The notes below the pieces were generated by a model. The model ran no database searches, was not told the origin of the DNA, and worked only from the letters and a program-made list of their open reading frames with translations. From assembly GCA_025449435.1 (NCBI GenBank), contig JANWJO010000215.1, positions 1 to 13,633 on the forward strand: 13,633 bases of DNA, read 5' to 3'. How positions within the stretch are numbered: the first letter of the stretch is position 1; every line of letters starts with the position of its first letter. Source of the DNA: Chloroflexota bacterium (GTDB taxonomy: Bacteria; Chloroflexota; UBA4733). A program made the translations under genes and the position numbers. Shown piece after piece: positions 7,147 through 13,092 of this stretch.

Positions 7147-7912
7147 TGCGTTGCCGGCAACCGCCTGCTGTCTCTCACGGCACCGGTGACCGGGACCGTG
7201 ACCTACGCCTACACGGCCCGTGGGCAACTGGCGAGTGTGAGCGACTGGCAGAGCCACACCACCAGCTACACCTATGACAGTGCCGGACACCAGACCAGTG
7301 TGACGCTGGGCAACCGCATCAGCGAGGTGGACAACGGCACCAGCACCACCACCTACGGCTACGATGCCCTCAACCGGTGGCTCAGTGCGAACTACCCCAA
7401 CGGGGATGCCCTGAGCTATGGCACTGAGCAGCATTCGCGCCCTCACTAGCAGCACGGCTCAAGTGGTGGACACCCAAACCTACGACGCCTACGGCAGTGT
7501 GCGAGCGAGTACGGGCACCACGCTGCCCTTTGGCTTTGCCGGCGAACAGACCTATCCCGAAAGTGGGCTGATCTATCTGCGTGCTCGGTACCTCGATCCC
7601 ACCACCGGGAGGTTCTTGACCCAGGACTCCGCCCAGTCCGGGTGGGTGTATGGCTACGCCAACGACAACCCGGTGCTGGGCATCGACCCGACTGGCCAGG
7701 CGATGATGGCCTGTGACACGCCCGACGACTGTGGCTCCTCACCGGTGGGGACCGATCCCGTTCCTTGGCAGAGCGCCTCGTCTATTGACATGCTGCTTAG
7801 CCTGCTTCCCCAACCTGGTCCAAACCGGACACCGCCTGCCAACCAAAGTATGTGCCCGCACCGGTGGGCACCGCGAGCCAAAGCAGGGGGGCCAATACCT
7901 GCGCCGACTTGA
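7147..7912 (+). pseudogene. Degenerate RHS/YD-repeat protein gene fragment
   Basis: The translation from about 7150 shows YD-repeat units: VTYAYTARGQLASVSDW, then SYTYDSAGHQTSV, then TYGYDALNRWLSANYPNG. The frame stops after about 7446. Homology resumes from 7418 in another frame with SSIRALTSSTAQVVDTQTYD and then the RHS-associated core, with YLRARYLDPTTGRFLTQD and DNPVLGIDPTG (to about 7700). RHS proteins are very large secreted or wall toxins whose core encapsulates a variable C-terminal toxin. Here only about 250 residues remain, without an N-terminus or start codon, and a large block normally lying between the repeats and the core is missing. CTGAGC occurs at 7411-7416 and 7424-7429, right at the junction, consistent with a deletion through short repeats. 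The C-terminal extension after the core is short and unrecognised. It is almost certainly non-functional as it stands. Confidence 0.85.
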
Positions 7913-8058
7913 ATCCGAGCGAGAAGCGGTACTGTGGTGTGCTCAACGTGGAGCCTCTGCCTGGCGGTTTCCGCGCCTTGAGTCCAGGACTCTTCGGTGG
8001 GCAAGATGACATCGGCGGAGGCAGCGACGAGCAACTTTCCAGAGGATTTGAGAGCTAG
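7913..8058 (+). pseudogene. Possible 3' remnant of the RHS gene in a shifted frame
   Basis: The RHS frame ends at a TGA at 7910-7912, shortly after a run of six G (7886-7891). If that run were one base longer the frame would continue as ANTCADLNPSEKRYCG and onward to a stop at 8056-8058. This stretch reads like real protein, so it may be the toxin-end remnant of the RHS gene, split by a homopolymer slip (biological or a sequencing error). The homology itself is not recognised. Confidence 0.3.
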
Positions 8059-8127
8059 GACCTGTTCACCGCAGTCTGGTGAGTGGTGGGCCGTCCCAAC
8101 AAGCCGTCGCGTGTCTGCGTCTACAAT

Positions 8128-8155
8128 TTGGACGCCAACGATTGGACGCCAACGA
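8128..8155. repeat. Perfect 14-bp tandem duplication
   Basis: TTGGACGCCAACGA occurs twice with no gap (8128-8141 and 8142-8155), in the gene-free stretch between the RHS remnant and the zinc-finger gene. It could be a slippage duplication or the scar of an excised element. Confidence 0.8.
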
Positions 8156-8157
8156 GC

Positions 8158-8196
8158 TACCGGGTAACGCGGGCCCGGGGACCCGCGCGCCCGGTA
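8158..8196. repeat. Strong GC-rich hairpin downstream of the zinc-finger gene
   Basis: TACCGGG (8158-8164) pairs with CCCGGTA (8190-8196), and inside it CGCGGG (8168-8173) pairs with CCCGCG (8182-8187), giving 13 base pairs around an 8-base loop. It lies 22 bases past the stop of the minus-strand zinc-finger gene, where a terminator would be expected. No T tract follows on either strand, so a REP-like element or mRNA-end stabiliser is equally possible. Confidence 0.55.
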
Positions 8197-8218
8197 AGCG
8201 GCGGACAAGGGCAGCGCG

Positions 8219-8503
8219 TTAGGCGCTGACAGCGCTCTTCATGCCCTCGAGCAGGTAGGTGTAATCGTCGATCAAGCGCCGCGTGCAACCCGGATAATGG
8301 TGCTCATTCAAGCGAGCACCTGACACCGCGCGCTCGGCAAGACCCAGCACGTCGTGGCGTGACACCAACTTGAAGCACTCGTCACACGCGGCCAGATCGC
8401 AGCCGCGCAGATGCACCGCGTGCGTGGTGCCGCGGCGCGTGCAAAAATCACATATAAGCGCCCGGCTCTGTTGCCCCTGTTTGGGTAGCAACTCCAGTGG
8501 CAT
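8219..8503 (-). CDS. Small zinc-finger protein of unknown function
   Basis: This is a 94-residue protein with a four-cysteine zinc-binding pattern, C18-x2-C21 and C40-x2-C43, spaced by 18 residues. The spacing resembles treble-clef or ClpX-type zinc fingers. A third cysteine at 35 and one at 73 lie nearby. The second half is helical and charged (SRHDVLGLAERAV, RRLIDDYTYLLEGM), which suits a small regulator or adaptor. The frame stays open upstream to 8671, with another ATG at 8608, but that extension is low-complexity Ala/Thr/Arg sequence, so the ATG at 8503 (MPLELLPKQG) is preferred. No start here has a clear ribosome binding site. I do not recognise a named family, and the function is unknown. 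The gene ends next to the hairpin at 8158-8196. Confidence 0.55.
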   Translation of the reverse strand: MPLELLPKQGQQSRALICDFCTRRGTTHAVHLRGCDLAACDECFKLVSRHDVLGLAERAVSGARLNEHHYPGCTRRLIDDYTYLLEGMKSAVSA

Positions 8504-8549
8504 CTCTGACGATTCGAGATGCGCGCTATCCACCACCGTCCGGCCCTTG

Positions 8550-8822
8550 ATGCTCGGCGCTCTGTGCGCCGTAGCCCGTGCCGTCACCGGCTTCGTCGTT
8601 GCGGTCATCGTGGCCACCGCTGGCCTCACTTTCCTTACCGGCCAACCGATCAACCCCGACCAGCTGTCCAACCAATTGTCACAGGAACTGCACTACCGCC
8701 TCCTGGTTGAAATGTGTTACCAGCGTCAGATAAGAATTTCCATAGCAACACGCGATCACGCCTTGGCAAGCGGTAGACTGCTACCCAATTGCGATACGCG
8801 AGAAAAGTTGCTGGCTACGTGA
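8550..8822 (+). CDS. Doubtful small membrane protein
   Basis: This is an open frame of 90 codons from ATG 8550. It starts with a hydrophobic segment (residues about 5-30, AVTGFVVAVIVATAGLTFL) followed by a polar tail with two cysteines. The order of hydrophobic anchor, helix-like linker (INPDQLSNQLSQELH) and soluble tail is protein-like. No ribosome binding site is visible and the family is unknown. It lies 46 bases from, and divergent to, the zinc-finger ATG, and its stop overlaps the 3' end of the zinc-ribbon/PH gene by eight bases, an awkward arrangement. If it is not a gene, then 8504-8814 is a 311-base stretch in which I see nothing else. Confidence 0.3.
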   Translation: MLGALCAVARAVTGFVVAVIVATAGLTFLTGQPINPDQLSNQLSQELHYRLLVEMCYQRQIRISIATRDHALASGRLLPNCDTREKLLAT

Positions 8823-9318
8823 TAATGCGATACAGCCGTCCAGCGATGATGCCCGCAACGATCATTTCCACAAACGTGGCGTCGTCGTTGCTAATGCCAT
8901 CGATGGTGAGGCTAGCATTGGCAGCTTCGATGATCACCTTGCCGTGAATCCAGCCGCGTTCCAAGTTCGCTTGGGTCACCGTGCGGTAAGGCATTTCCGA
9001 CATGCCCTTGTGTACGATGCCGGTGTGGTACATCACGATGCGCTGATCGGTGATCACGAACTTGTCGTGGCGGAACTCGCCCTGGCGCCGGTGGTCAAAC
9101 AGCGACGCCGCCCACGCGCCAAACACCTGCTCGGACGGGTGAATTTGTTTCATGACAAAGTCGGGGATGTGGGTGTGTACTCGTGCCTTGACGTCTTCTG
9201 GGGTCTGGCCGCCGATCGCTGCCGGAGCGGGTTGGGCGCCTTGCACTGGCTTGCCGCACCGTGGGCAAAAGGCAGACCCTGGCGGTAGCTCGGCGCCGCA
9301 TTGTGTACAGTGGGCCAC
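8815..9318 (-). CDS. Zinc-ribbon and bacterial PH-domain protein
   Basis: This 167-residue protein has two parts. The N-terminus is a zinc ribbon with C4-x2-C7 and C18-x2-C21 (CTQCGAELPPGSAFCPRCG), the short form common before membrane or signalling domains. After a Pro/Ala/Gly-rich linker, residues about 60-165 look like a bacterial PH domain (bPH_2/YokE type): a beta-rich segment with KFVITDQRIVMYHTG, then PYRTVTQANLERGW, then an ISNDDATFVEMIVAGII helix. Proteins of this make-up are cytoplasmic and uncharacterised, perhaps binding protein or lipid partners. GTG at 9318 is preceded by GGAGGAGAGG, a strong ribosome binding site. It is 72 bases downstream of cas6 on the same strand and so may belong to the yvcK-cas6 transcript. 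There is no direct evidence linking it to CRISPR function. Confidence 0.8.
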   Translation of the reverse strand: MAHCTQCGAELPPGSAFCPRCGKPVQGAQPAPAAIGGQTPEDVKARVHTHIPDFVMKQIHPSEQVFGAWAASLFDHRRQGEFRHDKFVITDQRIVMYHTGIVHKGMSEMPYRTVTQANLERGWIHGKVIIEAANASLTIDGISNDDATFVEMIVAGIIAGRLYRIIT

Positions 9319-9390
9319 GCGAACCTCTCCTCCTCGACCGGCGAATGGCAGAACGGCTGCGCCAATAGTACAGGAAAACAGTGGCTGATT

Positions 9391-10227
9391 CTACATTGAT
9401 GACAGCCGGGTCAGGCCCAGTCCCATCGCGGTCTTGGCACCGCTGCCGCTAAAGAAGCTGAAGGCCGCCAGCGCGTTGAGTGCCCGCACCACTTCCGTGG
9501 GCACGTGCGGCATTACTTCATAGCGAATAGTGCCGGTGAACCCTTTGTGCTTGAACCGGTCCATGTGGATGGTCGCGGTGCGCAACGTGTAGTCCGACAC
9601 CAACACGTCTTCCGCCAAATGTTCGGAGAGGGCGGGCAAGCTCAGTTCAGCAGGCGCCAACTCATCCCAGCGTCGGTGCCAGCTTGCCCACAGGACGGCA
9701 GGCAGCGGAAACAACAGCAGCCGCCGGCGCGAGCTGCTCTCGCCCAAACTGAACGACGTTGGCGTGGCAAACTCGATGCTCACACGCCGGTCATCGGTCG
9801 CTTCATCCACCAGTTGCTGCCAGCTGGACTGCCCCGACCAGCCCTGCCTCGCCTGTGGCATCGACACCTCGGCAACGGCAAAGTCAGTTGCCCCAAACCG
9901 CCAGGGAGCATGGCTGGTGCCAGCTTCAAACCCTGACATAAAGGCGTGAAACAGAATGTCACTGAGGAAGCTTATACGCACCTGCAGTTCGCCGGGGCGT
10001 TCCGGTGAGCCAGGTAAGAAGGCAAGGGTGAACGGACGCTGCTGATGGTCGCTGTGCAGCGCTGCGGAAAGGGACGGATCGATGGCCCGCATCCAGGCAA
10101 GGAAGGCAGCGTGCGCTTGGCGACCATGGACCGTTGGCACCGCATCAGCCGTGCGCGCCACGTACCGAATGACCACCGCGTGCAGCAGCGACTGTGGGAA
10201 TACCTGTTGCCTAGGAGTTGACAGCAA
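9391..10227 (-). CDS. cas6: CRISPR-associated endoribonuclease Cas6
   Basis: Cas6 cuts CRISPR precursor RNA within each repeat to make guide RNAs for type I and III systems. The signatures run in order: VPTVHGRQAHAAFL near residue 31 (His34 or His39 is the likely catalytic histidine), then EFATPTSF, then PLPAVLWASWHRRW, then GFTGTIRYEV. The C-terminal glycine-rich loop is SGSGAKTAMGLG (260-271). Together these are the RAMP-fold pattern of Chloroflexus/Roseiflexus-type Cas6. From the TTG at 10227 the protein is 278 residues, normal for the family. AGGA lies five bases upstream of it. The frame stays open back to 10359, but that extension only shadows yvcK. The TTG overlaps the last 17 bases of yvcK. 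CTG 10188 or GTG 10176, nearer the conserved LLHAVVIRY, are alternative starts. No CRISPR array or other cas gene is in the window. Confidence 0.93.
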   Translation of the reverse strand: MLSTPRQQVFPQSLLHAVVIRYVARTADAVPTVHGRQAHAAFLAWMRAIDPSLSAALHSDHQQRPFTLAFLPGSPERPGELQVRISFLSDILFHAFMSGFEAGTSHAPWRFGATDFAVAEVSMPQARQGWSGQSSWQQLVDEATDDRRVSIEFATPTSFSLGESSSRRRLLLFPLPAVLWASWHRRWDELAPAELSLPALSEHLAEDVLVSDYTLRTATIHMDRFKHKGFTGTIRYEVMPHVPTEVVRALNALAAFSFFSGSGAKTAMGLGLTRLSSM

Positions 10228-11551
10228 CCTCGTCCTGCGCCGGAGCCGCTGTCGCGGCAATCCGAACCTCGCGGCGAATACGGCTCGATCCATGCCGGAA
10301 GATGGCTTGCGCGAGGAGTTGCGGATCGTGCCTCGTCGGCCGTTCCTTAGAGGTGACATTGGCTGAAACGAGCCGGTACCCCATAGCGGTGATGGCGGGA
10401 GCGTCGACGGCCGGCCGCGTCACATGCCACTCGGGCTTCAACGACGGTCCGGCACCTTCTTGCACCAGGATCAAGTCGAAGATGCGATCGCCCACGTGAC
10501 GTTCGATGGCCTTGAGGTGGTCCATCACCGAATAACCATCGGTAGCACCGGGCTCGGTGGCGACGTTACATACGTACACGCGCGGCGCACGGGTCACGTT
10601 GAGTGCGGCGCGAATCTCTGGGATGAGGAGGTTCGGCAAGACGCTGGTATACAAGCTGCCGGGGCCGATCACGACGAGGTCAGCTTCCAGGATGGCCCGC
10701 ACCGCTTCGTTATAGGCGGGTGGTGATTCGGGTGCAATCCATACCCGCTCCAGCGAGTCGCCTCGGTGGTGGTCGATAACACCCTCACCTTCCAGGCGCT
10801 CGCCGCCGTGGGTCTCGGCAAACAACCGTACATCACGCAACGTCGAGGGAAGAATGCGGCCACGGGCTGCAAACACCCGGCTGGCCTCGGCTAGCGCCAC
10901 CTCGAATGAGCCGGTCACCTCCGTCAAGGCGGCCAGCACGAGGTTACCGACGCTATGGCCTTCCAAGCCTGGCGTGCGTGCGTCAAACCGGTATTCCAGC
11001 AGTTGGGCGACCAGTGGCTCGGCATCGGCGAGCGCAGTGATGCACTGGCGCGCGTCGCCGGGAGGCGGCACGGCTAGGGCGCGCCGCAAGCGCCCGGATG
11101 ACGACCCATCGTCGGCTACGGTCACGATCGCGGCGATATTGGAGGTATAGGCTTTGAGCCCGCGCAACGCCGAGCTCATGCCGGTGCCGCCGCCGATACA
11201 CGTGACTTTGGGGCCCTTGACCAGCAACCGGCGTTCCCGCACCAGATGGGCCACGTTGCCACGATACTCCGGAACGAGCAGGCCGATGAGTGACTTATTC
11301 AAGCCCACGAATGCCGCTACCGCCAGGCCCAAGCCGAAGGACAGCAGCAAGACCCCGCGCACCGACCGATCAATGAACTGCAAGGTGAAGTACCACGCAA
11401 TAAAGGGGAGGTGAAGGGTATCGCTCTTATACGCATCGGCGAGTAGGAGCCCAACGCCCAAGCCTGCAAACGCTACCGCAATGAGGAGGAGAGCAAGCCA
11501 GCGTTTGACGTGGGTTCCCGGCCCCAGCCAGCGCCAGATGCCTATCGCCAA
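10211..11551 (-). CDS. yvcK: Gluconeogenesis factor YvcK/CofD-like protein with N-terminal membrane anchor
   Basis: This is a 446-residue protein of the YvcK (UPF0052) family, related to the 2-phospho-L-lactate transferase CofD. VTCIGGGTGMSSALRG (116-131), TVADDGSSSGRLR (144-156), PPPGDARQ (162-169), GHSVGNLVLAAL and VVIGPGSLYTSVLPN are the hallmark nucleotide-sugar-binding segments. YvcK binds UDP-GlcNAc and in Bacillus and Mycobacterium helps balance central carbon flow with cell wall precursor synthesis. Two hydrophobic segments at about 18-38 and 65-90 precede the catalytic-like domain, as in several Chloroflexota and clostridial homologues, tethering it to the membrane. The start is TTG at 11551 with GAGGGAAG closely upstream. 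A promoter-like sequence lies about 100 bases upstream. The usual whiA and rapZ neighbours are absent; cas6 follows directly and overlaps. Confidence 0.93.
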   Translation of the reverse strand: MAIGIWRWLGPGTHVKRWLALLLIAVAFAGLGVGLLLADAYKSDTLHLPFIAWYFTLQFIDRSVRGVLLLSFGLGLAVAAFVGLNKSLIGLLVPEYRGNVAHLVRERRLLVKGPKVTCIGGGTGMSSALRGLKAYTSNIAAIVTVADDGSSSGRLRRALAVPPPGDARQCITALADAEPLVAQLLEYRFDARTPGLEGHSVGNLVLAALTEVTGSFEVALAEASRVFAARGRILPSTLRDVRLFAETHGGERLEGEGVIDHHRGDSLERVWIAPESPPAYNEAVRAILEADLVVIGPGSLYTSVLPNLLIPEIRAALNVTRAPRVYVCNVATEPGATDGYSVMDHLKAIERHVGDRIFDLILVQEGAGPSLKPEWHVTRPAVDAPAITAMGYRLVSANVTSKERPTRHDPQLLAQAIFRHGSSRIRREVRIAATAAPAQDEVAVNS

Positions 11552-11648
11552 ACTCTTCCCTCGCTCTCGTCGCCAAGTTGCTGTATGTCGCAGACGTCAC
11601 AAGAGCTTGTGGCGTGGTCCAGCGCAAACGGACATCGTTGCATCCCTC

Positions 11649-11677
11649 ACGCTACCGCAAGCAGAGGGTCTGGTCAA
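11649..11677 (-). promoter_or_regulatory. Predicted sigma-70-type promoter for yvcK-cas6
   Basis: On the minus strand TTGACC (11677-11672) and TAGCGT (11654-11649) are separated by 17 bases, the ideal spacing. The -35 box matches the consensus at five of six positions, and the -10 fits TAnnnT. It sits about 100 bases before the yvcK start, leaving a short 5' leader. Confidence 0.45.
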
Positions 11678-12081
11678 CTCGCCCCTCCAAAGAGTGGTGC
11701 TTCTGGTTACATCGGTCATTACTATAGGCGTCCGAGCCACTACCGTGCTCTCCCTTGTGTCCATCTGGGTCCTTCAGGCCGCCGTCTTGGGTAAGGCATA
11801 ATTCCCGCTACCGAAATTAAGAGTGTTACTCAGGGTGACCATGCACCCATCCATCGCAGTCATCCTGAAACACTGGTGAAGAAGCTGGTGCGTTCATACT
11901 GCCAGCAAAGTATGTGAGTGATGCCGGCACTGGGGTACACTGCATAAATACTGAGTCCACCTAGGGAAGGGTAGCGCTGCTTCCGCGTACCAAAACATCT
12001 GTGCGCGTGCGGTGCCGTGTGCCTTGCCAAGTGCAGTCGTTGTGGCTCCGTGCGACGCTCCTATGGCGTCACTCGCTGAGC

Positions 12082-12109
12082 TTGCCACGGTGTATGCGCG
12101 TAGTAGCGT
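12082..12109 (+). promoter_or_regulatory. Possible promoter for the desaturase gene
   Basis: TTGCCA (12082-12087) and TAGCGT (12104-12109) are 16 bases apart. The -10 hexamer is identical to the one predicted upstream of yvcK. The site lies 31 bases before the desaturase ATG, with GGAAGGG at 12122-12128 as the likely ribosome binding site. Confidence 0.35.
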
Positions 12110-12139
12110 TCTAGACCACCTGGAAGGGTCACACGGGAT

Positions 12140-13051
12140 ATGGCAGTAATGACCGTCGCGGCACGGGAAGAGCGCGTCGAGCAGCGCGTTCCCAAGGATC
12201 GGCACGCCGCCAACGGGCCGCTGGCACGCCTAGGCTATTTTGTGGCGGTGCTCGGACCGTTCGCAGCTGCCCTCTTTGCCATTCATCAACTGTGGCAGCG
12301 TGCGGTTGCCATAACCGACCTGGTGCTGCTGGCGGTGATGTACGGGTTTATTGCGTTAGGCGTGACGATCGGTTTCCATCGCTACCTCACCCATCGTGGC
12401 TTTCATGCACCGTCGTGGCTCAAATTTGTGTTGCTGGTGTTGGGATCGATGTCTGTGCAGGGTCCGGCGCTGGTGTGGGCGAGCACGCACCTGGAACATC
12501 ACGCCCACTCCGATCGTGAGGGCGACCCACATAGTCCGGTGGATGGATTCATCCACGCTCACCTTGGCTGGATTATCGATGGCTTTCTGGCCAATCAGCA
12601 GAAGTATGGTGTATGGCTCCTCGCCGACCCTATCGTCGTATTCGTGTCACGCACGTTCTGGCTGTGGGTGGGGATTTCGCTCGTCATCCCTTTTATGGTG
12701 GACGGCTGGCGCGGCCTCCTTTGGGGTGGCTTGGTGCGCATTTTCCTGGTGCATCACGTGACCTGGAGTGTCAACTCAGTGTGTCACGTATTCGGCAAGC
12801 GGCCGTTCAAAACTGGCGACCTCAGCACCAACCACTGGCTCGTCGGGCTACTGGCTGGGGGCGAGGGGTGGCATAACAACCACCACGCCTTTCAGCGTTC
12901 GGCGTTTCACGGCCTGTATTGGTGGCAGTTCGACTTCTCCGGCATCGTGATCCGGGTGCTCGAGCTGGCCAGGATTATCTCCGACGTGCAGCGCGTTGAC
13001 CCCCGCATGATGCTCAAGCGATCCAGCAAGCCGCAGCTTAACGCCGACTAG
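12140..13051 (+). CDS. Acyl-CoA/stearoyl-type fatty acid desaturase
   Basis: This is a 303-residue integral membrane di-iron desaturase. The three histidine boxes that bind the two irons are intact: HRYLTH (80-85), HLEHH (117-121) and HNNHH (245-249), with an added NSVCH (212-216) typical of the delta-9 acyl-CoA desaturase (OLE1/SCD, DesC) branch. Hydrophobic pairs at about 33-50 and 59-78, at 94-112 and at 160-205 give the usual four-helix topology with the boxes in the cytoplasm. The enzyme should insert a cis double bond, probably at position 9, into a saturated acyl chain to adjust membrane fluidity. No cytochrome b5 domain is fused, so electrons must come from a separate ferredoxin or reductase that is not seen here. 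The ATG at 12140 and another at 12149 are both possible starts. It is transcribed alone. Confidence 0.93.
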   Translation: MAVMTVAAREERVEQRVPKDRHAANGPLARLGYFVAVLGPFAAALFAIHQLWQRAVAITDLVLLAVMYGFIALGVTIGFHRYLTHRGFHAPSWLKFVLLVLGSMSVQGPALVWASTHLEHHAHSDREGDPHSPVDGFIHAHLGWIIDGFLANQQKYGVWLLADPIVVFVSRTFWLWVGISLVIPFMVDGWRGLLWGGLVRIFLVHHVTWSVNSVCHVFGKRPFKTGDLSTNHWLVGLLAGGEGWHNNHHAFQRSAFHGLYWWQFDFSGIVIRVLELARIISDVQRVDPRMMLKRSSKPQLNAD

Positions 13052-13054
13052 CGG

Positions 13055-13067
13055 GCGGCATTGCCGC
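13055..13067. terminator. Small hairpin between convergent genes
   Basis: GCGGC-ATT-GCCGC starts just past the desaturase stop and lies within the 41 bases between two convergent genes. A short stem without a clear T tract makes it only a possible bidirectional terminator. Confidence 0.3.
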
Positions 13068-13092
13068 TTGCACCGCTTCTCCGGAGTAATGG

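Larger units (their letters stand above)
11552..12139. other. Long intergenic region between yvcK and the desaturase
   Basis: This 588-base divergent region holds promoter-like sequences for both flanking genes, listed separately. It also contains two small hairpins: GGGTG/CACCC (11833-11848) and CATACT/AGTATG (11895-11914). It is less GC-rich than its surroundings, especially at 11790-11960. Open frames of about 100 codons exist on both strands, but they have no ribosome binding site and unlikely composition. No CRISPR repeat or tRNA was seen. Confidence 0.5.

Noticed and set aside
6774..7178. 134-codon minus-strand frame covering the gap after the hydrolase
   Set aside because: Its composition is Ser/Arg/Pro-rich and unlike real proteins, it has no ribosome binding site, and the region is better explained by paired RNA segments.
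10228..10359. N-terminal 44-codon extension of cas6
   Set aside because: It lies entirely within yvcK in another frame, is Arg-rich, and is absent from the normal Cas6 N-terminus.
11481..11801. 106-codon frame upstream of and overlapping yvcK
   Set aside because: It overlaps the yvcK N-terminus, has no ribosome binding site and starts with shadow-like Arg-rich sequence; the hydrophobic tail alone is not enough to call a gene.
9319..12139. CRISPR array near cas6
   Set aside because: No regularly spaced direct repeats of 25-40 bases were seen in the gaps beside cas6 or elsewhere in the window.
11894..12205. 103-codon minus-strand frame across the desaturase start
   Set aside because: It overlaps the well-supported desaturase start, contains implausible Cys/His content and shows no family features.
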